DNA of 48,980 nt from Pseudomonadota bacterium (GCA_021851325.1 JAJZDZ010000015.1:1-48980), one strand, 5' to 3'; positions 7,090 to 16,198 are shown, counted from the stretch's first letter. Notes: generated from the sequence alone by a model not told the origin. A program made the numbers and translations.

Positions 7090-8409
7090 GTGAGCCAAGC
7101 CCTTCCCGCCATGAACATAGCCGTAATCGGATCCGGGATATCCGGACTGGCGGCGGCCTGGCTCCTGGCCGACCGGCACCGGGTCACGCTGTACGAGGCG
7201 GGGGAGCGCGCCGGCGGTCACAGCTGCACTGTGGATGTTCCCTTCGGGGGGCGCAGCCTGCCCGTAGACATGGGGTTTATCGTCTACAATCAATGCACCT
7301 ACCCCAACCTGACGGCCCTCTTCGATCGCCTCAAGGTGCCAACCTGCGCCTCGGACATGTCCTTCGCGGTTTCGGTTCCGGGCATGGAATATTCCGGGAC
7401 CGGTCTTGGCGGCCTGTTTGCCCAGCCCTCAAATCTCCTGCGCCCGGATTTCTGGCGCATGCTTGGCGACATCCTCCACTTTTACCGCAATGCCCCCCGC
7501 GACATTGCCTGGCTGGAGCAGGAGGGAACCAGCCTCAGGGATTATCTGGGCCGTTGTGGCTATTCGCCCGCATTCTGCGACAGTCATATTCTGCCCCAGG
7601 CCGCTGCGATCTGGTCGACCCCCACAAGTGAGGTCGGTGACTATCCCGCTGCCTCCTTTCTCCGCTTCTGCGACAATCATGGCCTGCTGCGTCTGCGCGG
7701 TCGGCCGCAATGGCGTACCGTGCAAGGTGGTGCCCGCAGCTATGTGACCCGGCTGCTTGCGGACCGCCCGATCGCGCTGAGGCTGAACGCCGGGGTCAAG
7801 AGCCTCAGGCGGAGTGAACAAGGCGTCGAACTGCGCCTTTGGGACGGCAAGACGGTTCGTCATGACCGGGTCCTCATCGCGACCCATGCCGACACGGCGC
7901 TCCAGCTCCTTGAGGCTCCGAGCGTGGCTGAGCGCAAACTCCTCGGCGCCTTTGGCTATACGCGCAACCTCGCGGTTCTGCATCGCGATGTCCGGCTGAT
8001 GCCCAAACGGCGCAGGGTGTGGTCGAGCTGGAACTACATCGCCAGCAGCGATGGCCGTCACTGCCTGAGCTACTGGATGAACCGGCTTCAGGGTCTTGCT
8101 GGCGGCGATGTTTTTGTCACCCTCAATCCGGTGCAGCCACCGCGGGCCGGTTCCATCCTTGCCAGCGAGGTTTTCGATCACCCGGTCTTTGATCTTGCCG
8201 CCATCGCGGCACAGCGCCGTATCTGGTCTTTGCAGGGCCATGGTAATGTGTGGTTCGCAGGTGCCCATTTTGGCGCCGGCTTCCATGAGGACGGCCTGCA
8301 GTCAGGTCTGGCCGCGGCCGAGGAGATGGGGGCAGTTCGCCGGCCATGGCAGATCGAAAATCCTTCAAGCCGGATATTCGTGTCGGCACCCGATCTGGAA
8401 CAGGCGTGA
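7090..8409 (+). CDS. FAD-dependent amine-oxidase-like protein (NAD(P)-binding)
   Basis: 439 residues from a GTG at 7090 with GAGG 5 bases upstream; an ATG at 7111, directly before the dinucleotide fold, is the alternative. The FAD motif MNIAVIGSGISGLAAAW is followed by an acidic residue in VTLYEAGERAGGH. The C-terminal FAD-contact stretch is VWFAGAHFGAGFHEDGLQSG. This subfamily sits next to DUF1365 and CFA-type genes in many bacteria. In Rhodobacter the homologue just beside rpoE belongs to the sigma-E regulon and, as I recall, to the furan fatty acid (Ufa) pathway, where it acts on methylated acyl chains. A squalene or phytoene desaturase is unlikely from the neighbourhood. Confidence 0.85.
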   Translation: MSQALPAMNIAVIGSGISGLAAAWLLADRHRVTLYEAGERAGGHSCTVDVPFGGRSLPVDMGFIVYNQCTYPNLTALFDRLKVPTCASDMSFAVSVPGMEYSGTGLGGLFAQPSNLLRPDFWRMLGDILHFYRNAPRDIAWLEQEGTSLRDYLGRCGYSPAFCDSHILPQAAAIWSTPTSEVGDYPAASFLRFCDNHGLLRLRGRPQWRTVQGGARSYVTRLLADRPIALRLNAGVKSLRRSEQGVELRLWDGKTVRHDRVLIATHADTALQLLEAPSVAERKLLGAFGYTRNLAVLHRDVRLMPKRRRVWSSWNYIASSDGRHCLSYWMNRLQGLAGGDVFVTLNPVQPPRAGSILASEVFDHPVFDLAAIAAQRRIWSLQGHGNVWFAGAHFGAGFHEDGLQSGLAAAEEMGAVRRPWQIENPSSRIFVSAPDLEQA

Positions 8410-9236
8410 GCGCCCTTTATCGCGGTGAGGTGCGCCATCTGCGTCTGCGTCCCAGGCGCCATGAACTGCGCTATTCGGTGTTCATGCTCTTGCTCGAACT
8501 CGACCAGCTGGAGGCGATCACACGATCACTGAGATTGTTCTCCGTTGACCGGCGCAATGTACTTAGCCTGCATCAACCGGACCATGGAAATGGGAGCAGC
8601 ACGCCGCTGCGTGCCCAGATTGCGGCGCGCCTTCAAGACAGTGGTCTTGGCTGGGATGGCGGACCCGTCCGCATGCTTTTCATGCCCCGTGTGCTGGGCT
8701 ACGGCTTTAATCCGCTGACGGTCTATTACTGTTACCAGCATGACGATCGTCTGGCGGCGGTGCTCTACGAGGTCCACAATACCTTTGGCGAACGCCATTT
8801 CTACCTGCTGCCGGTGACCGGTGCGGGGGAACCTTTCCGGCAGCAGATCGACAAGCGCTTTTACGTCTCTCCCTTCCTCGGCATGGAGATGAATTACCGC
8901 TTCGAGGTGTGGCTGCCGAACGAGGTTCTGCGCCTGGCGATCCGTGGCGAGGACGACACCGGAACTCTGATTGCAACCTCATTCCTTGCCAGGCGTCATC
9001 CGCTCAATGACCGGGAACTTCTGAAGGCGCTGCTGGCGTTTCCGTTTCTTGGTCTGAAAGTATGGGGTGGCATCCATCTCGAAGCCTTCAAGCTGTGGCG
9101 CAAGGGCGTAGCGCTCAATGCCCGTCCGGCGCCGCCGCGCGAAGACCTCACGCTGGGAGCATGGCCTCGGCCAGGCGGGCACAGCCCAGAAGGGCCGCAT
9201 CCGGGCGCCGGACCAGATGGGTCGGTACGGCCCTGA
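8406..9236 (+). CDS. DUF1365 family protein
   Basis: 276 residues. The start is a GTG whose last bases form the TGA of the FAD oxidase gene (GTGA overlap), so the two are coupled; the earlier in-frame ATG at 8346 lies inside the upstream gene. DUF1365 hallmarks: ALYRGEVRHLRLRPRRHEL at the start, then PRVLGYGFNPLTVYYCY, YEVHNTFGERH and KRFYVSPFLGM. The family has no fixed biochemical role but is an almost constant partner of the FAD oxidase, and one member is assigned to furan fatty acid oxygenation. The last ~30 codons run into the 3' end of the convergent glucokinase gene, giving an 89-base antisense overlap and an unusual proline/glycine tail. Confidence 0.87.
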   Translation: MSALYRGEVRHLRLRPRRHELRYSVFMLLLELDQLEAITRSLRLFSVDRRNVLSLHQPDHGNGSSTPLRAQIAARLQDSGLGWDGGPVRMLFMPRVLGYGFNPLTVYYCYQHDDRLAAVLYEVHNTFGERHFYLLPVTGAGEPFRQQIDKRFYVSPFLGMEMNYRFEVWLPNEVLRLAIRGEDDTGTLIATSFLARRHPLNDRELLKALLAFPFLGLKVWGGIHLEAFKLWRKGVALNARPAPPREDLTLGAWPRPGGHSPEGPHPGAGPDGSVRP

Positions 9237-10116
9237 CGAAATCGCCGAGCCGTCCCTTGCCGTCAAAGCGACGGCGAAAGGGGCCGGACTTGAGAACCCC
9301 GATCACAGCTTCGCTGAGACCGCCGGCCAGAAGCACGCCGCCACGGGCCCCGAAGGTGAGGGCGATATCACCCGCCGCAGCGCCGAAGATGGCAGCAAAG
9401 CGCTCGAGTGCATGCGCGGCCAGCGGCTGGCCTTTGGCGGCGGCGTCAACGATGGCGTGAGGATCCGCAAATGCTGGGGGGGTGTCATGAATGGCAGCGA
9501 GGGCGTCGTAGAGACTGACGAGGCCTGGACCGGAGAGGATGCGCTCGATCGACACCCGGCCAAAGCGGGCGCTCAGCCGGCGCAGGATTTCGATTTCCTC
9601 CTCATCTTCAGGAGAAAATCCGATATGGCCGCCTTCGCCAGCCAGGGCGATGGCCTTGCCGGGCTCGCGCACCAGCGCCGCGGCACCAAAACCGGTGCCG
9701 GCACCGACAAGGGCGATGGTGGCATCGGCCCGGCGTGGCACATCCGGGCCGATGCGCTCCAGATCATCGTCATTCAGCGCGTCGGCGGCGGCGGCCAGAG
9801 CGCGAAAATCATTGATCAGGCTAACCGCAGCAAAACCGAGAGCCGCCAGAGCCGAACTGCGCACGTGCCAGCTGAGATTGGTGAGAACTGCCTCGCCGTC
9901 ATTGACCGGGCCTGCGACGGCCAGTACCGCCACGGGCGGAGGTGTGTGTTGGCCTGCCAGATAGTCGGCGAGTGCCGCTTCAAGGCTGGGGTAATTGGCC
10001 GAGGGAAGGTGGGCGACGTCAGAGATGCGTGGCGCAGCCGGTGTCGAAAGATCGGCGATGGCAAAGCGGGCATTGGTACCGCCGATGTCGCCGACAACCG
10101 CAGTGGGGGCGTTCAT
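9148..10116 (-). CDS. glk: glucokinase (Glk family)
   Basis: 322 residues from the ATG at 10116; the longer open frame reaches into the phosphofructokinase gene and is not real. Motifs of the non-ROK Glk family: the phosphate-1 loop VVGDIGGTNARFA near residue 6, LINDFRALA with the catalytic aspartate, GAGTGFGAA, and GEGGHIGF near residue 160. The C-terminal adenosine site is GGVLLAGGLSE. It phosphorylates glucose with ATP in the cytosol. It is transcribed divergently from the phosphofructokinase gene across 93 bases, which suggests joint control of the first steps of glycolysis. Confidence 0.93.
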   Translation of the reverse strand: MNAPTAVVGDIGGTNARFAIADLSTPAAPRISDVAHLPSANYPSLEAALADYLAGQHTPPPVAVLAVAGPVNDGEAVLTNLSWHVRSSALAALGFAAVSLINDFRALAAAADALNDDDLERIGPDVPRRADATIALVGAGTGFGAAALVREPGKAIALAGEGGHIGFSPEDEEEIEILRRLSARFGRVSIERILSGPGLVSLYDALAAIHDTPPAFADPHAIVDAAAKGQPLAAHALERFAAIFGAAAGDIALTFGARGGVLLAGGLSEAVIGVLKSGPFRRRFDGKGRLGDFVRAVPTHLVRRPDAALLGCARLAEAMLPA

Positions 10117-10209
10117 ACGCGAAGTGGCCTTGATCTGCCGGCTTACGCTTGCACGGGCGCGCCAGCCGGGCAAGGCTGGGGCGCGGAATGTAAGGACGTC
10201 GTACCCACG

Positions 10210-11358
10210 ATGAAACTTGCTGTCCTGACTGGCGGGGGAGATGTGCCCGGCCTCAACGTGACCATCAAGACGATCGTGGAGCGGGCCGCGGCGCGGGGCT
10301 GGTCGGTAACCGGCATCCGGCGCGGCTGGCTCGGCCTCTTGGCCGTTGATCCGGCGAGCCATCAGGACTGGAGCGACTGGCTCCGGCCGCTGTCGCCGCA
10401 GGCGGTACGCGACATCGGCCGTGATGGCGGTACGGTGCTGCACACCAGCAGGCTGGAGCCGCAGCAGCTACCTGAAGCGCTCGCCCCGGCTCATCTCAAA
10501 GCCGCCTATGAGGGGCGTACGCATCTTGATGCCACACCCTTTGTGCTCGATGCGATCGCCACCCTGGGCTTTGACGCCATTATCGCGATCGGAGGTGATG
10601 GCACCTTGCGCTTTGCCGCCCGTCTGGCCGCAGAAGGGGTGCCAGTGGTCTCCATTCCCAAGACCATGGATAACGATGTTTTCGGCACCGACTATGCCAT
10701 CGGCTTTTCGACCGCGATCACCCGCTCCGTCGACGCCATCTCGGCCTTGCGGACCACTGCGGCAAGTCATGAGCGCATCTTGATTGTGGAACTGTTCGGG
10801 AGACTGTCAGGGCAGACGGCGCTCTACACCGGGCTCCTCGCGGATGCCGACCGCACCTTCATCGCTGAGGTTCCCTTTGATGCGGCGCGTGCCGGCGAAC
10901 TCCTCGAGGCCGATCGGTTGGCCGCGCCTTCACGCTCTGCGGTTGCAGTCATTTCCGAGGGGGCGCGGGTCATTGATGGCCATGCGGCGCAGAAGGGCGC
11001 ACCCGATGCCTATGGTCGGCGCCGGTTGGGGGGGATCGGCGAGGTTCTGGGACAGGCCTGCGCCAGGGTGAGCCCTGAGGGCGTCATCGTACAGAACCTT
11101 GCCTATCTGATGCGCTCGGGGCCGCCGGATGCGACCGACCGGCAAGTCGCGCATGGCTTTGGCGCGCTCGCTGTGGAGCTTCTGGGACAAAATCGCAGTG
11201 GCCGGATGTGCGCGGTGAGTAATGGCTGTCTTGGTGATGTCGCCATCGATACGCTGTTGCAAGGACAAAAACGCGTCGATGTTGCCCGGGCCTATGATAC
11301 TGCGAACTGGCGCCCGCATCTTAGCGTCGCCAGTGGCCTGCCCCTGTTTGGATTCTGA
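10210..11358 (+). CDS. pfkA: 6-phosphofructokinase, group III type
   Basis: 382 residues from the ATG at 10210 (MKLAVLTGGGDVPGLN). The frame is open for another 1.1 kb upstream, but that is the antisense of glk. The phosphoryl-donor loop is AIGGDGTLRFAARL with Gly at 131; the next signature is PKTMDND with Lys at 151. Gly plus Lys at these two places is the combination of group III ATP enzymes of the actinobacterial type; pyrophosphate enzymes have GGDD. ATP is therefore the more likely donor, but mixed-group enzymes are hard to call. It makes fructose-1,6-bisphosphate, implying a complete upper glycolysis, which many alphaproteobacteria lack. It overlaps the next gene by one base. Confidence 0.88.
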   Translation: MKLAVLTGGGDVPGLNVTIKTIVERAAARGWSVTGIRRGWLGLLAVDPASHQDWSDWLRPLSPQAVRDIGRDGGTVLHTSRLEPQQLPEALAPAHLKAAYEGRTHLDATPFVLDAIATLGFDAIIAIGGDGTLRFAARLAAEGVPVVSIPKTMDNDVFGTDYAIGFSTAITRSVDAISALRTTAASHERILIVELFGRLSGQTALYTGLLADADRTFIAEVPFDAARAGELLEADRLAAPSRSAVAVISEGARVIDGHAAQKGAPDAYGRRRLGGIGEVLGQACARVSPEGVIVQNLAYLMRSGPPDATDRQVAHGFGALAVELLGQNRSGRMCAVSNGCLGDVAIDTLLQGQKRVDVARAYDTANWRPHLSVASGLPLFGF

Positions 11359-12248
11359 TGGTGATGCTTCTGACACGACCGCTGGAGGCGGCAGTTCGGG
11401 CCCTTCTTGGCGACGGGCTGGACGCGGATTTTCTGTCACCACCAGGCTCACCCGCGCTTGTGGCGGCGGATTCGGTGTCCTGGCGGGTATTCAAGAATCC
11501 GGTGGCGTTGTTTGTGGGGGGTATTGCCGCCGTCCTTCTCGAACTTGCCGAGCCGCGCGTACGCGAAGGAGTGTGGCGGTTTTCGGATTTCAAGCGCGAT
11601 CCGGTGGGACGCATGCGCCGCACCGGGATGGCGGCGATGGTGACCGTCTACGCCGCGCATGAGCGCGCCGAAGCCATGATCAGTGAGATCAACCGCCTGC
11701 ACGCACGCGTGCGCGGCACCACCGCCGATGGCGTGCCTTTTCGCGCCCTGGATCCGGAACTGCTCAACTGGGTGCAGGCCACGGCGAGTTTCGGCTTCCT
11801 CAATGCCTATTGTACCTATGTCCGCCGGCAAAGCCTTTCTGCACGGGACCAGTTCTATCGCGAGGCGCAGATCGCGGCTGCTCTTTATGGTGCGCGGGGG
11901 GCACCGGGGAGTGAGGCGGCGCTCAACGCCCAGTTTGAGGCCATGTACCCGCATCTGCAGGACTCGGAGATCGTCCTGGAATTTCTCCAGATCGTGAACA
12001 CTGCGGAGGTATTGCCGAGGATGCTTGCGCCGCTGCAGCAGATGCTGGTGCGCGCCGCTGTGGCGCTCGTGCCGGAGCCGGTGCGCCAATGTCTTGGCCT
12101 GCAGGATGAACTGAAAAGCAGCGAGCGACATCTGGTACAGCTCTTGGGCCGCGGCGGCGAGCATCTGGTGCTGGCCTCCGCGCCGCCGGCGTTGGCCTGT
12201 CGAAGGCTAGGTCTGCCGACCAATTATCTTTATCGCAAAGGAGAGTGA
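11358..12248 (+). CDS. oxygenase MpaB family protein (DUF2236)
   Basis: 296 residues. The ATG shares a base with the phosphofructokinase stop; an ATG at 11364 is an alternative. The family is shown by the [15 protein letters not shown] start, [20 protein letters not shown], then [13 protein letters not shown], with the [20 protein letters not shown] and later FQTP-like segments as seen in the ER/MpaB/latex-clearing (Lcp) group. These proteins bind a b-type heme through a histidine and a few oxidise polyisoprene, but most are uncharacterised, so no substrate is proposed. Co-transcription with pfkA is likely from the overlap; the metabolic link is unclear. Confidence 0.8.
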   Translation: MVMLLTRPLEAAVRALLGDGLDADFLSPPGSPALVAADSVSWRVFKNPVALFVGGIAAVLLELAEPRVREGVWRFSDFKRDPVGRMRRTGMAAMVTVYAAHERAEAMISEINRLHARVRGTTADGVPFRALDPELLNWVQATASFGFLNAYCTYVRRQSLSARDQFYREAQIAAALYGARGAPGSEAALNAQFEAMYPHLQDSEIVLEFLQIVNTAEVLPRMLAPLQQMLVRAAVALVPEPVRQCLGLQDELKSSERHLVQLLGRGGEHLVLASAPPALACRRLGLPTNYLYRKGE

Positions 12249-12250
12249 GC

Positions 12251-12691
12251 ATGGAGCAGCTACCGCATGGAGTTGTCGAAGTCCGGGAAACCCATGGCGG
12301 GGATCTGGAAATGCGGGTCAAGGCAGGTGCCCATACCCTGATTGCCGACGAGCCACGGGAGGCTGGTGGCAATGATTTCGGACCGGGCCCCTACGATCTG
12401 CTGCTGGCGGCCTTGGGAACCTGCACGGCCATGACGCTGCGCCTTTATGCCCGCCGCAAGAATCTCAAGCTGCGTGATGTCAGGGTACGGCTCAGTCATG
12501 AACGCGTGCATGCCGACGATGCCAGCGGTGAGCCGATGCCCGCGCTCGAGCGCATCACCCGCCAGATTCATCTGGAGGGAGAGCTCAGTGACGCGGAACA
12601 GGCACGTTTGCTGGAAATTGCCGACCGCTGCCCGGTGCATCGTACGCTGTCGGGTACGATCAAGATCGAAACGACGCGGATGGCGGCATAA
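12251..12691 (+). CDS. OsmC-family peroxiredoxin-like protein
   Basis: 146 residues from the ATG at 12251 with AAAGGAGA 6-7 bases upstream; the GTG at 12245 sits too close to that site. The two redox cysteines of the OsmC/Ohr fold are present: C58 in [20 protein letters not shown] and C127 in [13 protein letters not shown]. The family reduces organic hydroperoxides with lipoyl or thiol partners in the cytosol. It is the last gene of the pfkA unit, two bases after the MpaB-type gene. A second, distinct OsmC relative is at 24652-25110. Confidence 0.87.
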   Translation: MEQLPHGVVEVRETHGGDLEMRVKAGAHTLIADEPREAGGNDFGPGPYDLLLAALGTCTAMTLRLYARRKNLKLRDVRVRLSHERVHADDASGEPMPALERITRQIHLEGELSDAEQARLLEIADRCPVHRTLSGTIKIETTRMAA

Positions 12692-12729
12692 AGAAAGGAA
12701 CCGCAGGCTGGGGGGCAGACTGCGGTTCC
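12687..12729 (-). terminator. Rho-independent terminator after the histidine kinase gene
   Basis: A perfect 10-base inverted repeat, GGAACCGCAG (12697-12706) and CTGCGGTTCC (12720-12729), around a 13-base loop. Read on the minus strand it is followed by TTTCTTTATG, a U-rich tract, so it should stop transcripts coming from the kinase. The opposite direction lacks a T run. Confidence 0.7.
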
Positions 12730-12827
12730 GGGGGAGCTGGGAGGGGTCCCAGGCACCGCAGGTGGACACCACGGTACGGGCTCACAATGGCACGGCCGGG
12801 AGCGTCAGGGTGTGACAAGGTTGGGAC

Positions 12828-14318
12828 TCAAGCCTTCAGTTTCAGACTGACCATGACTTCGAAGCCGCCGCCGTCGCGATTGCGCGCCGTGACCGTGCCA
12901 CCCAGGCCTTCGATGTTGCGTTTGACGATCCATAGACCCAGTCCTTCATGGTGCATGGAGCTGTTGGCTGCGGTGCGAAAGCTTGCGCGCCGATCAAAGA
13001 GATGGGGCAGGTGCTGGGGATCTGCTCCCGGTCCTCGGTCGGCGACGGTAAGTTTGGCAAGTCCGTTGGAACGACTCAGCGACAACTCGATGGCGCCGCC
13101 TTCCCGGGTATAGCTCGCGGCATTTTCGAGGAGGTTCTCAAGCACCGGCTCGAGCAGATCCTCATTGCCATAGGCGATGATGCCCTGCGCAATCGAAAGC
13201 GTGAGTCGCTTTTTCTGCAGTGCCAGGGCTTCGGCGTAGGACTGGGCAAGGTTGGTGACAAACTCGGACAGATCAAGCGGCCGGGCTTCGGGATAGAGGA
13301 CTTCGGCCACGGCTTCTTCGAGGTCACGTGCATCAGAGACCAGTGTATCAAGGCGCGCGACGGAGCGTTCGATGAGTTCGAGGCTGCGTTTGGCCGCAGC
13401 GTCATCGGTGGCAATCGCCCGGCGCAGGGGTTCGAGGGACTGAGCAATGGTGGCCAGGGGTGTCTTCAGCGCGTGGGTATTTTCCTCTGCGGTCTGGCGG
13501 ATGAAAGCCTGACTCTGGGTCAGGGCACTCACGATGGCATCAAAGTCCTCGGCAACGCCGGCAAGTTCGGGAACCGTATTGACCTCGCGAAACGAGGCGG
13601 GGCCGGGCCCGCGCAGACGGATGCGCCGGGCAGTCCGGCGAAAGCGGGTGACATTGCGGCGCAGATGAAACAGCAGCCAGAGGATGAGAACGGCGGAGAG
13701 GATGTAGAGGATTGCAGCGATGCGCAGGGCGGGCGCGCTCCACACCAGATGGCCGGGTGCTTCTGCAGCCAGGCTGGCGGCGTTTTCGGAGGTCAGAACG
13801 ATCCAGCATTCGGCGCCGACGTGAACCGGGGTCAGTGAGGTCAGGATTTCGGGCTGGCCGGCCGGATTGGTGAAGCGCACCTGCAGGTCCTCGGGCCGGT
13901 CGCAGGCCGGGGCGAAATGATTGAAAATGCCCGAGGCGATCAGTTCGCTGCGCTCGCGCTTGAGATAATCAGCCGATACTTGCGGGGCGGCAGCAACGTA
14001 GAAGAAATCCTGGCTGCCACGCCCCTGCAGGCGCAGCAGAAGCTTGATGTTGGTGCCATTGATGGCGGCCGCATCCAGCGCCTTGCGCAACTCCCCGCTG
14101 CTTTCCGAGTCGAAATGCTCCAGATGCGGCTTCAGCACCGCGGCAATCATTTCGCCCATATGGCTGACAGCATTGTGCAGGACCTGCTGTTGCCGCTCCT
14201 CATAACGGTCGAACTGCCAATAGAGAACCGCGGGCACCGTCAGAAGTACGAGCGCCAGCACCACAAGCTGAAACGAGAAAGAAGGCACCAATTGTCTGAG
14301 CCACGATTTACGCGGCAT
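12828..14318 (-). CDS. sensor histidine kinase
   Basis: 496 residues. The ATG at 14318 is preferred because AGGTGG lies 7 bases upstream; the ATG at 14324 is an alternative. Layout: membrane span about 15-35, a periplasmic sensor of ~170 residues, a second span near 200-220, HAMP-like linker, then the kinase. The phospho-acceptor is H282 in EENTHALKTPLATIAQSLEP. The N box is ENLLENAASYT, G1 DRGPGAD and G2 GLGLWIVK. The start lies inside the end of the response regulator gene. The signal is unknown; the pairing with an envelope lipoprotein suggests an envelope stimulus. The frame 5' of 14324 is only antisense of the regulator. Confidence 0.9.
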   Translation of the reverse strand: MPRKSWLRQLVPSFSFQLVVLALVLLTVPAVLYWQFDRYEERQQQVLHNAVSHMGEMIAAVLKPHLEHFDSESSGELRKALDAAAINGTNIKLLLRLQGRGSQDFFYVAAAPQVSADYLKRERSELIASGIFNHFAPACDRPEDLQVRFTNPAGQPEILTSLTPVHVGAECWIVLTSENAASLAAEAPGHLVWSAPALRIAAILYILSAVLILWLLFHLRRNVTRFRRTARRIRLRGPGPASFREVNTVPELAGVAEDFDAIVSALTQSQAFIRQTAEENTHALKTPLATIAQSLEPLRRAIATDDAAAKRSLELIERSVARLDTLVSDARDLEEAVAEVLYPEARPLDLSEFVTNLAQSYAEALALQKKRLTLSIAQGIIAYGNEDLLEPVLENLLENAASYTREGGAIELSLSRSNGLAKLTVADRGPGADPQHLPHLFDRRASFRTAANSSMHHEGLGLWIVKRNIEGLGGTVTARNRDGGGFEVMVSLKLKA

Positions 14319-15045
14319 CGTCATGCCACCTGTAGCCAAAGCTGGGATAGTTGTGGATGGCCGTAAAGCTGTCATCGGCATCGCGGAATTTCTGGCGGAT
14401 GCGCTTGATGAAGGCGCGCACATTGGTACGGAAGCCGATCTCGCCTTCGCCGGCGAGGAAGCCTTCACCATGTACGATATCGTAGATTTCCCGATAGCTG
14501 ATGTCGCGGCCGGCATTGTCGGCAAGAAGCACGACAATCCGGAATTCGGTCAGGGTGAGGCCGAGCTGAACGCCATTCCACGTCGCACGTTTGGAATCGT
14601 GGTCGAGGGTAAGCCTGCCGCGGGTAATCACCCCGACTTTCTTGCTGTCACTGCCCTTGGCGCCGCCCAGAATGAGCTCGATGCGGCGCAAGAGGATCGA
14701 AAAATTGCGTGACTTTTCGATGAAATCCACTGCTCCGCCCAGCAGGCCGGCTTCTTCGTAGACCTGATCGCTCAGAACGGTGAGAAAGATCACCGGGATG
14801 TCGATGCCGCGCTGGCGCAGATGCTGCAGCAGTTCGATGCCGGTCATGTTCGGCATTTTCCAGTCGAGCAGCACCATGTCGATGTCGTGGTCGCGTTCCA
14901 GTGCGCTGAGGGCGCTGGCGCCGTCGGCAAAACTTACGGTGGCATAGCCGGCATCGGCGAGGTTACGCGTCACCGATTCGGCGAAGAGCGCGTCGTCATC
15001 AACAATGGCAATGCGTGCACGAGGGCTTTCGGGCCTAGCCTGCAT
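14308..15045 (-). CDS. OmpR-type response regulator
   Basis: 245 residues. Receiver domain: acidic pocket IAIVDDDALF, phosphorylation site D61 in MVLLDWKMPN, Thr in IFLTVLSD. The usual lysine region is GGAVDFIEKSRNF, which differs from the common DDYxxKP form. A winged-helix domain occupies 140-245 and ends NYPSFGYRWHD. It is the partner of the kinase that follows and overlaps the upstream lipoprotein by 11 bases. It resembles general envelope-stress regulators, but I cannot assign it to ChvI or another named system. Confidence 0.9.
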   Translation of the reverse strand: MQARPESPRARIAIVDDDALFAESVTRNLADAGYATVSFADGASALSALERDHDIDMVLLDWKMPNMTGIELLQHLRQRGIDIPVIFLTVLSDQVYEEAGLLGGAVDFIEKSRNFSILLRRIELILGGAKGSDSKKVGVITRGRLTLDHDSKRATWNGVQLGLTLTEFRIVVLLADNAGRDISYREIYDIVHGEGFLAGEGEIGFRTNVRAFIKRIRQKFRDADDSFTAIHNYPSFGYRWHDDAA

Positions 15046-15565
15046 TCGGATCCTTCAGGGTGAGAAGTTGGCGCCGGCAGGGCGCGTTGCTATCGAGCGC
15101 CTTTCCGTCGGCCCCTGCCAGTGAGAATTTGAGGACATGGAACTGGTTGGTCCTCAGATCGGGGAAAAAATAGACATTGAGGCCGCAGCCGGCGGCGACA
15201 TAGCGCCAGACGAGGCCCGGGCCGTCCTTGGCAATTTTTTGGGGCCGGCCCAGCTGGCCTGAGACCTGGTCGGGACGCAGGCCGATCAGGCTCTCGGGCA
15301 CGATCATGGTACGGCGCGGGCGCGCGGCTCTTGTCTCGGCGGGCAGAGAATGGCGCGGTGGGGTGGGGCCTGGGTGAAAGGGGCGGGGTGTCGGCTCCGG
15401 GATCGCCGCGGTGGGCGGGTGCGGCTGGGACAAGGCCACGGGCGGCTTTGACGCTGTAGCGGGAAGGCGGTGCGGCGCGAAGGGATTAAGGCTGGCGCAG
15501 CTCGAAAGAGCCAGAGCCCCGCTAATGCTCAGGACGATGGGCGCAACCCTGCGCAGCCGGATCAT
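15035..15565 (-). CDS. small lipoprotein in the two-component operon
   Basis: 176 residues from the ATG at 15565, preceded by GAGAAGGAG. The signal peptide ends in a lipobox (LALSSC, Cys near 26). Residues 30-90 are rich in proline and histidine-proline pairs and probably disordered or wall-spanning. Residues 95-176 form a compact domain: LIGLRPDQVSGQLGRPQKI, then LVWRYVAAGCGLNVYFFPD. This resembles the SmpA/OmlA-type fold of small outer-membrane lipoproteins, but the match is by pattern only. Overlap with the regulator gene implies a single transcript, so it could feed envelope status to the kinase. Confidence 0.7.
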   Translation of the reverse strand: MIRLRRVAPIVLSISGALALSSCASLNPFAPHRLPATASKPPVALSQPHPPTAAIPEPTPRPFHPGPTPPRHSLPAETRAARPRRTMIVPESLIGLRPDQVSGQLGRPQKIAKDGPGLVWRYVAAGCGLNVYFFPDLRTNQFHVLKFSLAGADGKALDSNAPCRRQLLTLKDPNAG

Positions 15566-15827
15566 TGAGGCTCCTTCTCGCGACGCTCCAGACAGAGCGC
15601 GTCTGGTGCGACGTACCGATAGCTGAGGGCCGCCCGCAAGAAAAGCGCCCCGGGTGCGGACTGCGCCGATAGGGTGCCTGGTGCCAATTGCAAGAGGGCA
15701 AAGCCATGCGTGCCGGGCATGGCCGTTCGCAGTTGCAACCAGAACGCCATGTACCACCTCAAGGGCGTGGCTGGCAGAGGCAAACGCGCCATCGGGGCAG
15801 ACCTGCCGGCCAGCGATGGAGAGAGCG

Positions 15828-16022
15828 ATGCGCAACACCCTGGCCGCCGACGGTGAAATCTTCGGCACCACAATCCTCTATGCGGTGATTATTGCACTAC
15901 TGGCGGCAATGACGTCGGCGATGGTCGCCGTTGAGGTGCCCGCGGCGCCCCGGGTCGTACAGACTGCCCAGGCCGCGCCCCCCCAGATCCCGTCGGGGAC
16001 CCGTCCTGCCGGGCTTGGCTAG
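15828..16022 (+). CDS. small single-span membrane protein
   Basis: 64 residues from the ATG at 15828, which has GGAG 6 bases upstream; the frame runs back to 15654 without a ribosome site. One membrane span covers about residues 13-35 (TTILYAVIIALLAAMTSAM) and is followed by a short alanine/proline-rich tail. No family is recognised. It starts the rightward side of a divergent region opposite the lipoprotein operon; the 262 bases between them hold no other supported feature. Confidence 0.5.
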   Translation: MRNTLAADGEIFGTTILYAVIIALLAAMTSAMVAVEVPAAPRVVQTAQAAPPQIPSGTRPAGLG

Positions 16023-16198
16023 GCGGTGGAGAAAGTGGGACCAAGGTTACATGGGGCAGCAGGAACATTTACGAAAAGTGACGCTGCCGTAAAAAAGACG
16101 CGCAACTGTCCCCAAAAACGGCTATATTGATTCAGTCAACGGGCAAGCCGGCAATGGCCGCTTAACAAAGGGCGGGCCGGATTTATGAGGGCTTAGCC

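Noticed and set aside
9118..10209. Long rightward frame fused to the front of phosphofructokinase
   Set aside because: It is the antisense of glucokinase; the real PFK starts at the ATG 10210 with the family N-terminus.
11448..12164. Leftward 238-codon frame inside the MpaB-type gene
   Set aside because: No conserved motif and the plus-strand gene has clear family features.
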